Source: an uncultured Thermoanaerobaculia bacterium (lineage in GTDB: Bacteria > Acidobacteriota > Thermoanaerobaculia > Multivoradales > Multivoraceae). From it: a stretch of DNA of 64,000 nt. The position numbers and the translations under genes are program-made. This document shows positions 1 to 9,068 of this stretch, in pieces. The stretch is from positions 2,520,859 to 2,584,858 of the forward strand of contig OX638294.1 of assembly GCA_951812325.1 (NCBI GenBank). Reading direction: 5' to 3'. The notes beneath the pieces were generated by a model that saw only the letters and a program-made list of their open reading frames with translations, ran no database searches and was not told the DNA's origin. The stretch's first letter is position 1. Each line of letters starts with the position of its first letter.

Positions 1-1072
1 GCCCATCATCTGTACCCGTGCGCTCGTTCAGCGCGGAAAACGTGACGCCGTGCATCAACTCGTGCCCGACAACATCCAGAGGGACGAACGAAACGTCGTC
101 GGAGGTTGTGCCGAACCCCAGAAAGCCGCCTGCCTCCGGTCCGTAGGGAGCGGAGAGGAAGAACGCGTTAAAGAAGTCCAGGTTGACGAGCGAGTAGATC
201 GTTCCGTCCTGGCCGTCCAATCCGCGCCAGTTCTGGTTCCTGAACAGGTAGTCGTAGGTGAAGCCCAGGTTCGCGTGGCCATCGACGACGCCCGGCGTCG
301 TCCATTCGTTGTCGGCGTCCGAGGCAAGAAACGACGGCCAGGCCGGATCCGCATAGGACACATCAGCGAGCCTCTTTCGATTTCCCCCCGCGTCCATCGT
401 GACGATCTCGGCCGGCCGCAACCGGTCCCGCGCCTCGTAGCGGCCCTCCTCCGTACTCCAGGTGCTCACCTTCTGGAGCCCACCGGTGATCCCCATGCCG
501 GAACCCACCGCGGCCTCGGTCAAAAAGTGGTCGATGCGATGCACCAGTTCGCCGTCGTGCGCGTCGACGAACCAGGTGCGGTAGTCCTGCAGCGGTGCGC
601 TCCACGCCAAGACGAGCTCGCCGAGCATCGTCGGCACGATGACCAGCTCCGCCGGTTCGGTGGTCGCCCGCGCGGCGCCCGTGAGCGCTTCCATCCGCGC
701 GAGGCCAGCCTCGGCGTCAAGGCTCGGCGCCGTGTCGATGTTGATGTCCGCGAACGTGGTCCCGAAGACCGATACCGGCACGCCGTCGGCGCTCTGCCTG
801 GCGAGCCCCGCGCCGCGGACCGGCACGCCCCGGTGAACCTGCGCGAAGTACTCGTGAATCCGGCCCGACAGAGTCCGGTCGGGCTGCGCTGAACGCAGTG
901 CGAGCTCGTCGTTGCGGACCAACTCCTCGAGCAGCGCGTTGGCCCGGATGACGGCCACCGAGTCGCTCGGCGAAGAAGTCGCCGCGAAGACCTGCCTCTG
1001 TGGCGCTGTCTGCGCGGGCAGCGCGGCGCCGATCAGGAGCGACGCTGCCGTGAACAACACGATTCCTCTCAA
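1..1072 (-). CDS. M4 (thermolysin-like) metalloprotease, paralogue 1, 3' end cut by window
   Basis: This is a secreted zinc endopeptidase that hydrolyses proteins outside the cell or in the periplasm. The frame is open from about 1072 to the window edge and aligns throughout with the complete paralogue at 2050-3891. It has a short hydrophobic export signal, a propeptide-like region, and the HELMH zinc motif coded near positions 50-65. The zinc-ligand Glu and catalytic His regions lie outside the window. The ATG seen in the paralogues is GTG here, and four extra residues are inserted just before it by a 12-base duplication. The real start is therefore uncertain (TTG 1072, TTG 1084 or GTG 1060). 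It is the last visible member of the tandem array. Confidence 0.85.
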   Translation of the reverse strand, partial: MRGIVLFTAASLLIGAALPAQTAPQRQVFAATSSPSDSVAVIRANALLEELVRNDELALRSAQPDRTLSGRIHEYFAQVHRGVPVRGAGLARQSADGVPVSVFGTTFADINIDTAPSLDAEAGLARMEALTGAARATTEPAELVIVPTMLGELVLAWSAPLQDYRTWFVDAHDGELVHRIDHFLTEAAVGSGMGITGGLQKVSTWSTEEGRYEARDRLRPAEIVTMDAGGNRKRLADVSYADPAWPSFLASDADNEWTTPGVVDGHANLGFTYDYLFRNQNWRGLDGQDGTIYSLVNLDFFNAFFLSAPYGPEAGGFLGFGTTSDDVSFVPLDVVGHELMHGVTFSALNERTGTDDG

Positions 1073-1099
1073 GTTTCTCCTCAAGTTCCAGCTCCCTTC

Positions 1100-1625
1100 C
1101 TCTTCCCCATGTGCTCTCTCCTTTGTCGCCTCGTCCGTCATTCCAGGCCGAGCGGCCTTGCGATCCCTGCAGGCACCTGTGTGCCCGGTTCAAGAGCCGC
1201 CGCCCAAGCTCGGAGGGGCTGCGGTGGCCTGCAACTCGCCCGAAGCTCACTATACGCCAGAGGGCGCAGAAGGGCCACCTTCCCGGCGCGTCCAGAGCCG
1301 ACCCGACACTGCGCTACCGAATCTGGAGTGACCCCAACACTTCAGGTACCGGAGTCGTCAACATTGGAACAGCCTCGGCCGCCCGCGTCGCACGTAAACG
1401 CCCGGCCGGGAAGGTCCCGCCGGATTCCGAGCAGCAGCAGACGGTCCGGGTCGTGTGCCCGGGTTGCGGCCACAAGCCTGCGGCGTCCCTCGTCCGCCGG
1501 ACTGGCACTGCCGGAGCGGCGGTCATCGAGCCGGCCCCGTTCCCGGCGAGCTCGCAAGGCATCGCTGGAAGGGCGTGCGACCGCTGCCGTCAAGACCCGG
1601 AGTTTCTGCTTGCGGAGGTGTGAGA
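1100..1625. repeat. Inter-unit DNA: decayed mnmA tail, ~110-bp repeat D, duplicated block
   Basis: This non-coding spacer lies upstream of protease 1. Positions about 1145-1255 match the decayed mnmA 3' end seen before every protease copy. Positions about 1265-1380 are repeat D, also found at about 4045, 8185 and 11105. Positions about 1390-1600 are nearly identical to 4180-4365, where they run into the IS1380 transposase. Bases 1600-1625 still weakly resemble the transposase start. A plus-strand frame through here has a CPGCG...CDRC pattern but no recognisable protein, and I do not call a gene. Confidence 0.6.
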
Positions 1626-1635
1626 AGGCTGCGCC

Positions 1636-1750
1636 GTCCCGATGAGGGCGTCGACACCCGGATGGCACGAGCGGATGCACACGGCATCACAGCGCAGTCG
1701 GACCACGGCTGGCCGGTTCGCGCCGGGTTCCACGGGCTGCCAGAGCTGGA
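1636..1750 (-). pseudogene. Fragment of mnmA 3' region left at a duplication junction
   Basis: About 42 bases at 1641-1682 match the intact mnmA near 13455-13495 with few differences. A second block (about 1700-1745) matches near 13590-13620. No reading frame survives. It lies directly between the decayed barrel gene and the spacer of protease 1, as expected if the duplicated unit carried part of mnmA. Confidence 0.65.
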
Positions 1751-1752
1751 GC

Positions 1753-2050
1753 TAGAACCGGAACCGCAGATCGACAGCGCCCTGCAGACCGCCCACGTCA
1801 ACCGACATCAAGCCTCCGTCGGGAGCATTCAGACCGAGGGCCCGTCCGAGGTCGTCAGCAGACCGCCGCCGAGGCCGATCGTCCATCTCGAGTCCTGGGC
1901 CGCAGACGGAGCAGGGGCAATCGACAAAGCCAGCAGCAGGGCTGCGGCGGAAACCTGTCTCATCGGAACGGCACCCGCCCGCAGCGACCGTGCGAGCAGC
2001 GGCAAAGCTGTGGCGGAGACATGTCTCATTGGAATCGTCCTGTTCATCAT
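1753..2050 (-). pseudogene. Outer-membrane beta-barrel gene with large internal deletion
   Basis: The first ~70 codons resemble the start of the intact 248-residue barrel genes at 5366-6112 and 8299-9045, up to the SDGPS segment. The sequence then jumps straight to the last ~25 codons, ending in the AVDLRFRF-type barrel terminus near 1753. The junction (about 1832-1842) lies in a CCGAGG word present at both ends of the lost ~600 bases, and a stop codon (1829-1831) follows at once. The signal-peptide region is also duplicated. The AGGAGG ribosome site of the intact copies has lost three bases, a deletion shared with the remnant at 11345-11400. Confidence 0.8.
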
Positions 2051-3891
2051 CAGAGTCCCACCGCGGTCAGAGCCTGGTCGATCGCCGTGAACGCGGCACT
2101 CCCGTCGCCGTGAAGGTCCATCGCCGCCTGCCGGATCATGCGTCCCATGATCGGAAATGTCACGCGGACAGGCGCCAGATCAACCAGTGCGCGGAAGAAC
2201 GCCTGCTCGATCTGACCCCGGTTGGCGACACCGACGCCTTCGACGGTTCGCCCGCTGCTGTGCCGACCGCCCTCGATCGCGAGGTAGTACGCGTGGCTCA
2301 GAATCGTGGAGTTCCAGTGCACGCCTTGGTAGCCATCGTCTCGGAGACTGAACGCCTGATTGCCCTTCATGCCGAAGCGGGTGTATAAGATGGAGCGTCC
2401 ACCTCCTATCAGAACCACGACGAAACGGAACTCCTTCCCCATCGCGTCGGGATAGGGCAGCGGCGCCCCGTTGATCAGCTGCGCACCGGGCATGTCCATG
2501 CGCCGCAGGGTCACTTCCGCGTCCTCGCCCATCAGGTAGTCCGCCCGCAGAGCGCCCTCGCCCGGAGGATGGGTCGAGAATTCGACAGCGGTTCCGATGA
2601 TGTCGGAGTACGCCTCGTTGATCGCCCCGCCGTGGGCCAGGTACAAGCCGAACCGCCCGTCAGGCGAGGTGGTCCGGTGCCCGTCTTCGTCGAAGCACAG
2701 GTACGGTCCGACCACGTCTCCGGCGTGCGGGCCGAAGAAAAGGGAGTCGCCGCAGCGGATGACCTCGTTCCCCACACGGATCCTCGACGGACCGAGAATG
2801 CGCGTATGCACGCCCACCAGCCCATCATCTGTACCCGTGCGCTCCTTCAGCGCGGAAAACGTGACGCCGTGCATCAGCTCGTGCCCGACAAAGTCCAAAG
2901 GGACGAACGAAACGTCGTCGGACGTTGTGCCGAACCCCAGAAAGCCGCCTCCCTCCGGTCCGTAGGGAGCGGAGAGGAAGAACGCGTTGAAGAAGTCCAG
3001 GTTGACGAGCGAGTAGATCGTTCCGTCCTGGCCGTCCATTCCGCGCCAGTTCTGGTTCTTGAAGAGGTAGTCGTAGGTGAAGCCCAGGTTGGCGTGGCCA
3101 TCGACGACGCCTGGCGACGTCCATTCGTTGTCGGCGTCCGAGGCAACAAACGACGGCCAAGCCGGATTCGCTTCGACCACCTCACTGAACTTCCCTCGAT
3201 CTCCACCCGCGTCCATCGTGACGATCTCGGCCGGCCGCAGATGGTCCCGCGCTTCGTAGCGGCCTCCCTCCGTACTCCAGGTGCTCACCTTCTGGAGCGC
3301 GCCGGTGATCCCCATGCCCGAACCCAGCGCGGCCTCGGTGAAGAAGTGGTCGATGCGATGCACCAATTCGCCGTCGTGCGCGTCGACGAACCAGGTGCGG
3401 TAGTCCTTCAGCGGTGCGCTCCACGCCAGAACGAGCTCCCCGAGCATCGTCGGCACGATGACCAGCTCGGCCGGTTCGGCGGTCGCCCGCGCGGCGCCCG
3501 TGAGTGCTTCCATCCGGGCGAGGCCAGCCTCGGCGTCGAAGCTCGGCACGGTGTCGATGTCGATGTCCGCGAACGTGGTCCCGAAGACGGAAACCGGCAC
3601 GCCGTCGGCGCTCTGCCTGGCGAGCCCCGCGCCGCGGACCGGCACACCCCGGTGGACCTGCGCGAAGTACTCGTGCACCCTGCCCGGCAGGCTCCGGTCG
3701 GGCTGCGCTGAACGCAGTGCGAGCTCGTCGGCGCGGACAAACTCCTCGAGCAACGCGTTGGCCCGGATGACGGCCACCGAGTCGCTCGGCGACGAGGTCG
3801 CCGCGAAGACCTGCCTCTGTGGCGCTGTCTGCGCGGGCAGCGCGGCGCCGATCAGGAGCGTCGCCGCCGTGAACAACATGATTCTCCTCAA
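2050..3891 (-). CDS. M4 (thermolysin-like) metalloprotease, paralogue 2
   Basis: This is an exported zinc metalloprotease of 613 residues. Residues 1-21 form a signal peptide. About 25-210 is the propeptide region, and the peptidase domain runs from about 215 to the end. Zinc ligands are His337 and His341 (HELMH) and Glu426 (GAINEAYSD); His544 (EGGRH) matches thermolysin His231. The two zinc motifs are 89 residues apart, against 24 in thermolysin, because of an extra ~65-residue loop holding Cys380 and Cys399. The TTG start is chosen because it gives a charged n-region (MRRIMLF) and follows GGGAG; the ATG at 3879 after GAGGAG is the alternative. The downstream barrel gene is broken. Confidence 0.92.
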   Translation of the reverse strand: MRRIMLFTAATLLIGAALPAQTAPQRQVFAATSSPSDSVAVIRANALLEEFVRADELALRSAQPDRSLPGRVHEYFAQVHRGVPVRGAGLARQSADGVPVSVFGTTFADIDIDTVPSFDAEAGLARMEALTGAARATAEPAELVIVPTMLGELVLAWSAPLKDYRTWFVDAHDGELVHRIDHFFTEAALGSGMGITGALQKVSTWSTEGGRYEARDHLRPAEIVTMDAGGDRGKFSEVVEANPAWPSFVASDADNEWTSPGVVDGHANLGFTYDYLFKNQNWRGMDGQDGTIYSLVNLDFFNAFFLSAPYGPEGGGFLGFGTTSDDVSFVPLDFVGHELMHGVTFSALKERTGTDDGLVGVHTRILGPSRIRVGNEVIRCGDSLFFGPHAGDVVGPYLCFDEDGHRTTSPDGRFGLYLAHGGAINEAYSDIIGTAVEFSTHPPGEGALRADYLMGEDAEVTLRRMDMPGAQLINGAPLPYPDAMGKEFRFVVVLIGGGRSILYTRFGMKGNQAFSLRDDGYQGVHWNSTILSHAYYLAIEGGRHSSGRTVEGVGVANRGQIEQAFFRALVDLAPVRVTFPIMGRMIRQAAMDLHGDGSAAFTAIDQALTAVGL

Positions 3892-3944
3892 GTTCCAGCT
3901 CCCTTCCTCTTCCTCATGTGCTCTCTCCTTTGTCGCGTTGTTTG

Positions 3945-4150
3945 TGATTCCGGGCCGAGCGACCTGCCATCCCTGCAGCCGCCAGGCGCCTGTGTGCCCC
4001 GGGGCCTGCAACTCGCCGAAAGCTCACCATACACCAGAGAGTGCAGAAGGGCCACCTTTCCGGCGCTTCCAGAGCCGACCCGCCACTGCCCTACCGCATC
4101 CAGACTGACCCCCACACTTCAGATACCGGAGTCGACAGTATTGGAACGGC
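3945..4150. repeat. Decayed mnmA tail followed by repeat D
   Basis: This spacer lies upstream of protease 2. Positions about 3950-4025 correspond to the mnmA 3' end, and about 4044-4150 to the ~110-bp repeat D. A TATAGT-like hexamer appears at the equivalent place in copy 1 (minus strand, near 1253) and TATGGT here. A promoter is possible, but no matching -35 is visible. Confidence 0.55.
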
Positions 4151-4374
4151 CTCGGCTGCCCGCGCCGTACGTCAACGCCCGGCCGGGAAGGTCCCGCCGG
4201 ATTCCGAGCGGCAGCAGACGGTCCGGGTCGTGTGCCCCGGTTGCGGCCACAAGCCTGCGGCGTCCCTTGTCCGCCGGACTGGCAATGCCGAATCGGCGGT
4301 CATCGAGCCGGCCTGCTCCCGGCGAGCTGGCAAGGCATCGCTGGAAGGGCCTGCGACCGCTCCCGTCACGACCA

Positions 4375-5100
4375 CGACCGACGGCGGCGGTTTGCTGCTT
4401 CGGGAGACGGACGACCGGATCGGTCTGCTGGATCGGGTGGCGTCCTGTTCTTCGAACTACCGGAATCCTTCGGCGGTGGAGCACACGGTGCGTTATCTGG
4501 TGTCTCAGCGTGTCTACGTACGGTCTGGCCTTGGGCTACGAGGACCTGAATGACCACACCGAGCTTCGCCTTGACGCGCTGATGGCGCTGTTGGCGGGCA
4601 AGTCGGACATCACGGGGGCCAATCGTCGTCGGGCGCGGGACAAGGGGCGTCCTCTGGCGAGCGCTTCGGCGTTGAATCGTCTGGAGCTGTCCCGGCCGGA
4701 GAAGGCTTCAGGTGACCGCTACAAGCGGATTCCGGCGGACGGCTCGGCGATGGACGGTTTGTTTGTGGACCTGTTTCCGGAGGCTCACAAGGCGGCGCCG
4801 GCGGAGGTCGTGCTGGACCTTGACGCGACAGACGATCCACTGCACGGAAAGCAGGAGGGTAAGTTCTTCCACGGCCATTACCGGTGCTACTGCTACCTGC
4901 CGCTGTACGTGTTCTGCGGCGAGCACCTGCTGCTGGCGCGGCTGCGGACATCGGATCAGGATGCCAGCGCGGGGACGATCCGCGAGATGGCGCCCATCGT
5001 CGCCCGGATTCGCGAAGCGTGGCCGAAGACGCGGATTGTCCTGCGCGGGGATTCGGGCTTCTGCCGGGATCGGATCATGGCCTCCAGGCCCTCGCAAACC
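4375..5100 (+). pseudogene. IS1380-family transposase, frameshifted and truncated
   Basis: The two frames together give a typical IS1380 DDE transposase: DGGGLLLRETDDRIGLLDR, then LALGYEDLNDH, the first catalytic Asp region (VVLDLDATDDP) and the second (VLRGDSGFCRD). The frame breaks at about 4517, where GTAC appears inserted in the RVYGLALGY segment. After the GDSGFCRD block the rest of the gene, including the final catalytic Glu region, is lost. The element is dead. It lies between repeat D of protease 2 and the barrel gene at 5366. Confidence 0.85.
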
Positions 5101-5279
5101 TCCAACGAAAACCGCTCTACCACCCGCCGGCCTGAGCGCGGCACGATCCCGACCCCACAATTATGGCACCTCACATCGACTCCATGGGCGGAGTGCGCCC
5201 GAAGACCGCCCAAGAGGTCCGTTGCAAGTCTCTGCAACGCCTCAATGCGAAGATTCCAACCCGGAAAACACACCCCGCC

Positions 5280-5365
5280 CAGCATCTGACAGCCCGAGCA
5301 CCGCGATCAGAGGCTTTCCCAGCCAAGACTGCACCCTGAGACGACGCCTCGGTGAAATATGCGGG
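5280..5365. mobile_element. Terminal segment of the IS1380-type element
   Basis: About 85 bases that recur, with few changes, at 31769-31853. Both copies end with a CCTCGGTGAARTAT-CGGGCT-like tip, and both stop exactly against the stop codon of a neighbouring gene. Because this copy follows a transposase remnant, I read it as that element's downstream end. The bases between 5100 and 5280 hold no recognisable gene. Confidence 0.6.
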
Positions 5366-6112
5366 CTAGAACCGGAACCGCAGATCGACAGCGCCCTGCA
5401 GACCGCCCACGTCGACCGACATCGATTCGCCGTCGGGAGCACTCAGATCGACCGAGGCTCCACTGAACCGGACCAGGAAGCCCAGGCCGACCGTCTCGCC
5501 GAACCAGCGGACGACATCCGCTCCCACGTGGTAACCGACCGCGTCGCCCGATTCCGACCGGATGTCGGCGCCCGTGTAGGTCACTTCATCGAACGGGTAG
5601 GCCTGGTCGAAGCGAACCGCCGACACCAGATCGTGCGTGAGCTCGATCTGTGAAGGCCCGCCGAACAGGGCGACCTGGAGCGCCTCGCCGTCGCGAACCG
5701 TCCACTTCAGGGACAGGTGCAGGGCCGTCTCGTCACGCGAGAGGCTGCCGCTGCTCCCCTCCAGGGTCCGATGCGCATCGTAGTAGAGGGGGTGCGGCAA
5801 CCGGGCCATGATCGCCGCATCGTCGCTCACCGACGACTCGGACCAGGTCAACCCGAGAGCCAGCCGGCTGCGCAGGCGCACGCCGACCGAGACCTCGTAG
5901 TGCGAGGCATCGCCGCCGGCGTAGGCCGCATCGAACTCGCCCTGCTCGCCGCCGAACAGCGGGTGATCGAAGCTGGACGTGCCCGAGGGCCCGTCCGAGG
6001 TCGTCAGCAGACCGCCGCCGAGGCCGATCGTCCATCTCGAGTCCTGGGCCGCAGCCGGAGCGGCGGCGATCAACGAAGCCAGCAGCAGGGCCGGGGCGAA
6101 AAGATGTCTCAT
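5366..6112 (-). CDS. Small outer-membrane beta-barrel protein, copy A
   Basis: Predicted integral outer-membrane protein of 248 residues; substrate or ligand unknown. A signal peptide of ~23 residues ends in AAAPAAAQ. The mature protein is rich in alternating hydrophobic/polar strands, has no cytoplasmic-membrane helix, and ends in DLRFRF; a C-terminal Phe is the usual barrel assembly signal. The ATG at 6112 is preferred because AGGAGG stands 8 bases before it. An in-frame ATG at 6136 overlaps the stop of the protease gene but lacks such a site. It follows protease 3 by 23 bases, so the two are probably co-transcribed. It is nearly identical to copy B. Confidence 0.82.
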   Translation of the reverse strand: MRHLFAPALLLASLIAAAPAAAQDSRWTIGLGGGLLTTSDGPSGTSSFDHPLFGGEQGEFDAAYAGGDASHYEVSVGVRLRSRLALGLTWSESSVSDDAAIMARLPHPLYYDAHRTLEGSSGSLSRDETALHLSLKWTVRDGEALQVALFGGPSQIELTHDLVSAVRFDQAYPFDEVTYTGADIRSESGDAVGYHVGADVVRWFGETVGLGFLVRFSGASVDLSAPDGESMSVDVGGLQGAVDLRFRF

Positions 6113-6135
6113 TGGAATCGTCCTCCTGTTCATCA

Positions 6136-7983
6136 TCAGAGTCCCACCGCCGTCAGACCCTGGTCGATTGCGGTGAACGGGGCGCTTCCGGCGCCGTGAA
6201 GGTCCATCGCCGCCTGCCGGATCAGGCGTCCCATGGTCGGAAATGTCACGCGGACAGGCGCCAGATCAACCAGTGCACGGAAGAACGCCTCTTCGATCTG
6301 ACCCCGGTTGGCGACACCGACGCCGTCGACGGTCTGCCCGCTGCTGTGAGGACCGCCCTCGATGGCGAGGTAGTACGCGTGGCTCAGAATCGTGGAGTTC
6401 CAGTGCAGGCCGGTGTAGCCATCGTTTCCGAGGTTGAACCACTGATCGTCCTTCATGCCGAAGCGGGTGTACTCGACGACCCGTCCTCCACCAGAAAATC
6501 TCACCTCAGCGGCGACGAAACGGAACTCCTGCCCCACGGCGTCCGGGTAGGCATGCACCTCACCGATCGGCAGCGAGCCGGGCCTGTCGATGCGCCGCGT
6601 GGTCACTCCCGAGTCCTCACCAGTCAGGTAGTCCGCCCGCAGAGCCCCCTCGCCTGGAGGATGGGCCCAGAACTCGACCGCGGTGCCGATGATGTCGGAG
6701 TACGCCTCGTTGATCGCCCCGCTATCGTCCAGGAACAAGCCGAACCGACCGCTGCGGGATGTGGTCCGGTTCCCGTCCTCGTCGAAGCACAGGTACGTCC
6801 CGACCGTTCCCTCGGGAAAACCGTCACCGAAGGAATGGGCGTCGCCGCAGCGGATCACGTCATCCCCCACACGGATCGTCGACGGGCCCGAAATCATGCT
6901 CTCGCCGTGCAGCCCCTGACCGGTGCGATCGTTCAGCGCGGAGAACGTGACGCCGTGCATCAACTCGTGCGCGACGATATCCAAGGGCACGAGCGGAATG
7001 TCGTCGGGCGTCTCGCCGAACCCGAGTAAGCCGGTTGCCTCCGGCCCGAAGGGAGCGGAAACGAAGAGCGCGTTGAAGAAGCCCAGGTTGACGAGCGAGT
7101 AGATCCGCCCGTCATGGCCGTCGAATCCGCGCCAGTTCCGGTTCTTGAACAGGTAGTCATAGGTGACGCCGAGATTGGCGTGACCATCCACGACGCCGGG
7201 ATTCGCCCACGCGTTGTAATCGTCCGAGGCAACCAGCGAGAGCCAAATCTCTTCCCTCAAGGAAAAGACCACCTCGAAGAGCCTGTCGACGTTGCCGCCT
7301 GCGTCCATCGTGACGATCTCGGCCGGCCGCAACCGGTCCCGCGCCTCGTAGCGGCCCTCCTCCGTACTCCAGGTGCTCATCTTCCGGAGCTCACCGGTGA
7401 TCCCCGTGCCGGAACCCACCGCGGCCTCGGTGAAGAAGTGGTCGATGCGATGCACCAGTTCGCCGTGATGCGCGTCGAGGAACCAGGTCCGGATATCCTG
7501 CAGCGGTGCGCTCCACGCCAGGACGAGCTCGCCGAGCATCGTCGGCACGATGACCAGCTCGGCCGGTTCGGTGGTCGCCCGCGCGGCGCCCGTGAGCGCT
7601 TCCATCCGGGCGAGGGCGGCCTCGGCGTCGAGGCCGGGGTCCGTGTCGATGTCGATGTCCGCGAACGTGGTCCCGAAGACCGACACCGGCACGCCGTCGG
7701 CGCTCTGCCTGGCGAGCCCCGCGCCGCGGACCGGCACGCCCCGGTGGACCTGCGCGAAGTACTCGTGCACCCTGCCCGGCAGGCTCCGATCGGGCTGCGC
7801 TGAACGCAGTACCAGCTCGTCGGCGCGGACCAACTCCTCAAGCAGCGCGTTGGCCCGAATGACGGCCACCGAGTCGCTCGGCGACGAGGTCGCCGCGACG
7901 ACCTGCCTCTGTGGCGCTGTCTGCGCGGGCAGCGCGGCGCCGAGCAGGAGCGACGCCGCCGCGAACAACATGATTCTCCTCAA
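6136..7983 (-). CDS. M4 (thermolysin-like) metalloprotease, paralogue 3
   Basis: Exported zinc metalloprotease of 615 residues with the same plan as paralogue 2: signal peptide (RRIMLFAAASLLLGAALPAQ), propeptide, HELMH, GAINEAYSD and the catalytic-His segment EGGPH. The loop between the zinc motifs is again about 65 residues longer than in thermolysin and keeps its two Cys. It differs from its sisters mainly in surface segments after residue ~230. The TTG start is chosen as for paralogue 2; the ATG is at 7971. It forms a pair with barrel gene copy A, whose alternative first ATG shares a base with this stop codon (TGATG). Confidence 0.92.
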   Translation of the reverse strand: MRRIMLFAAASLLLGAALPAQTAPQRQVVAATSSPSDSVAVIRANALLEELVRADELVLRSAQPDRSLPGRVHEYFAQVHRGVPVRGAGLARQSADGVPVSVFGTTFADIDIDTDPGLDAEAALARMEALTGAARATTEPAELVIVPTMLGELVLAWSAPLQDIRTWFLDAHHGELVHRIDHFFTEAAVGSGTGITGELRKMSTWSTEEGRYEARDRLRPAEIVTMDAGGNVDRLFEVVFSLREEIWLSLVASDDYNAWANPGVVDGHANLGVTYDYLFKNRNWRGFDGHDGRIYSLVNLGFFNALFVSAPFGPEATGLLGFGETPDDIPLVPLDIVAHELMHGVTFSALNDRTGQGLHGESMISGPSTIRVGDDVIRCGDAHSFGDGFPEGTVGTYLCFDEDGNRTTSRSGRFGLFLDDSGAINEAYSDIIGTAVEFWAHPPGEGALRADYLTGEDSGVTTRRIDRPGSLPIGEVHAYPDAVGQEFRFVAAEVRFSGGGRVVEYTRFGMKDDQWFNLGNDGYTGLHWNSTILSHAYYLAIEGGPHSSGQTVDGVGVANRGQIEEAFFRALVDLAPVRVTFPTMGRLIRQAAMDLHGAGSAPFTAIDQGLTAVGL

Positions 7984-8035
7984 GTTCCAACTCCCTTCCT
8001 CAGATGCTCTCCCTCTTCGTCCGTCATTCTGCGCC

Positions 8036-8298
8036 GAGGCGCCTTTCGATCCCACGGCTGCCGGGCGCCTGGAGGCGCCCCGGCTGAGACACCGCCACCT
8101 GGGCGGAGGCTGCGCTGCACCGGCTCACGAAAGGCCTGCCCTCTGCGACTCACGAAAGTTCACTGTACACCATTCGGCGCAAGAGGGCCACATTCCTAGC
8201 CCTTCGAGAGCCGCCTCACCACTGATCTGCCGCATCTGGAGTGGCCCTCACACTTCGGGTACCGGAGTCTTCAACCTGGAACAGCCGGGCTTCCGGAG
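8036..8298. repeat. Decayed mnmA tail plus repeat D upstream of protease 3
   Basis: Bases about 8038-8178 align with the 3' end of the intact mnmA (13315-13410), including the stretch coding FREP in MnmA. Bases about 8185-8288 are repeat D. No reading frame remains. The block ends at the stop codon of barrel copy B, so it fills the whole gap between two array units. Confidence 0.65.
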
Positions 8299-9045
8299 TC
8301 AGAACCGGAACCGCAGATCGACAGCGCCCTGCAGACCGCCCACGTCGACCGACAGCGATTCGCCGTCGGGAGCATCCAGATCGACCGAGGCGCCACTGAA
8401 CCGGACCAGGAAGCCGAGGCCGACCGTCTCGCCGAACCAGCGGACGACATCCGCTCCCACGTGGTAACCGACCGCGTCGCCCGATTCCGACCGGATGTCG
8501 GCGCCCGTGTAGGTCGCTTCATCGAACGGGTAGACCTGGTCGAAGCGAACCGCCGACACCAGATCGTGAGTGAGCTCGATCTGTGAAGGCCCGCCGAACA
8601 GGGCGACCTGGAGCGCCTCCCCGTCGCGAACCGTCCACTTCAGGGACAGGTGCAGGGCCGTCTCGTCACGCGAGAGGCTGCCGCTGCTCCCCTCCAGGGT
8701 CCGATGCGCATCGTAGTAGAGGGGGTGCGGCAGCCGGGCCATGATCGCCGCATCGTCGCTCACGGACGACTCGGACCAGGTCACCCCGAGAGCCAGCCGG
8801 CTACGCAGGCGCACGCCGACCGAGACCTCGTATTGCGAGGCATCGCCGCCAGCGTAGTTTGCATCGAACTCGCCCTGCTCGCCGCCGAACAGCGGGTGAT
8901 CGAAGCTGGACGTGCCCGAGGGCCCGTCCGAGTTCGTCAGCAGACCGCCGCCGAGGCCGATGGTCCATCTCGAGTCCTGAGCCGCAGCCGGAGCGGCGGC
9001 GATCAAGGAAGCCAGCAGCAGGGCCGGGGCGAAAAGATGTCTCAT
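8299..9045 (-). CDS. Small outer-membrane beta-barrel protein, copy B
   Basis: Predicted outer-membrane barrel of 248 residues, nearly identical to copy A (a handful of substitutions such as TNSDG for TTSDG). It has the same signal peptide, the same AGGAGG site before ATG 9045 and the same DLRFRF end. It lies 23 bases after the stop of protease 4 and is probably translated from the same message. The close identity of the two copies, against the clear divergence of the proteases beside them, suggests recent duplication or gene conversion of the barrel gene. Confidence 0.82.
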   Translation of the reverse strand: MRHLFAPALLLASLIAAAPAAAQDSRWTIGLGGGLLTNSDGPSGTSSFDHPLFGGEQGEFDANYAGGDASQYEVSVGVRLRSRLALGVTWSESSVSDDAAIMARLPHPLYYDAHRTLEGSSGSLSRDETALHLSLKWTVRDGEALQVALFGGPSQIELTHDLVSAVRFDQVYPFDEATYTGADIRSESGDAVGYHVGADVVRWFGETVGLGFLVRFSGASVDLDAPDGESLSVDVGGLQGAVDLRFRF

Positions 9046-9068
9046 TGGAATCGTCCTCCTGTTCATCA

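Noticed and set aside
1400..1623. Possible zinc-ribbon protein on the plus strand (CPGCG...CDRC)
   Set aside because: The frame has no ribosome site, lies in duplicated spacer DNA, and in the second copy (4180-4365) runs into a transposase wreck.
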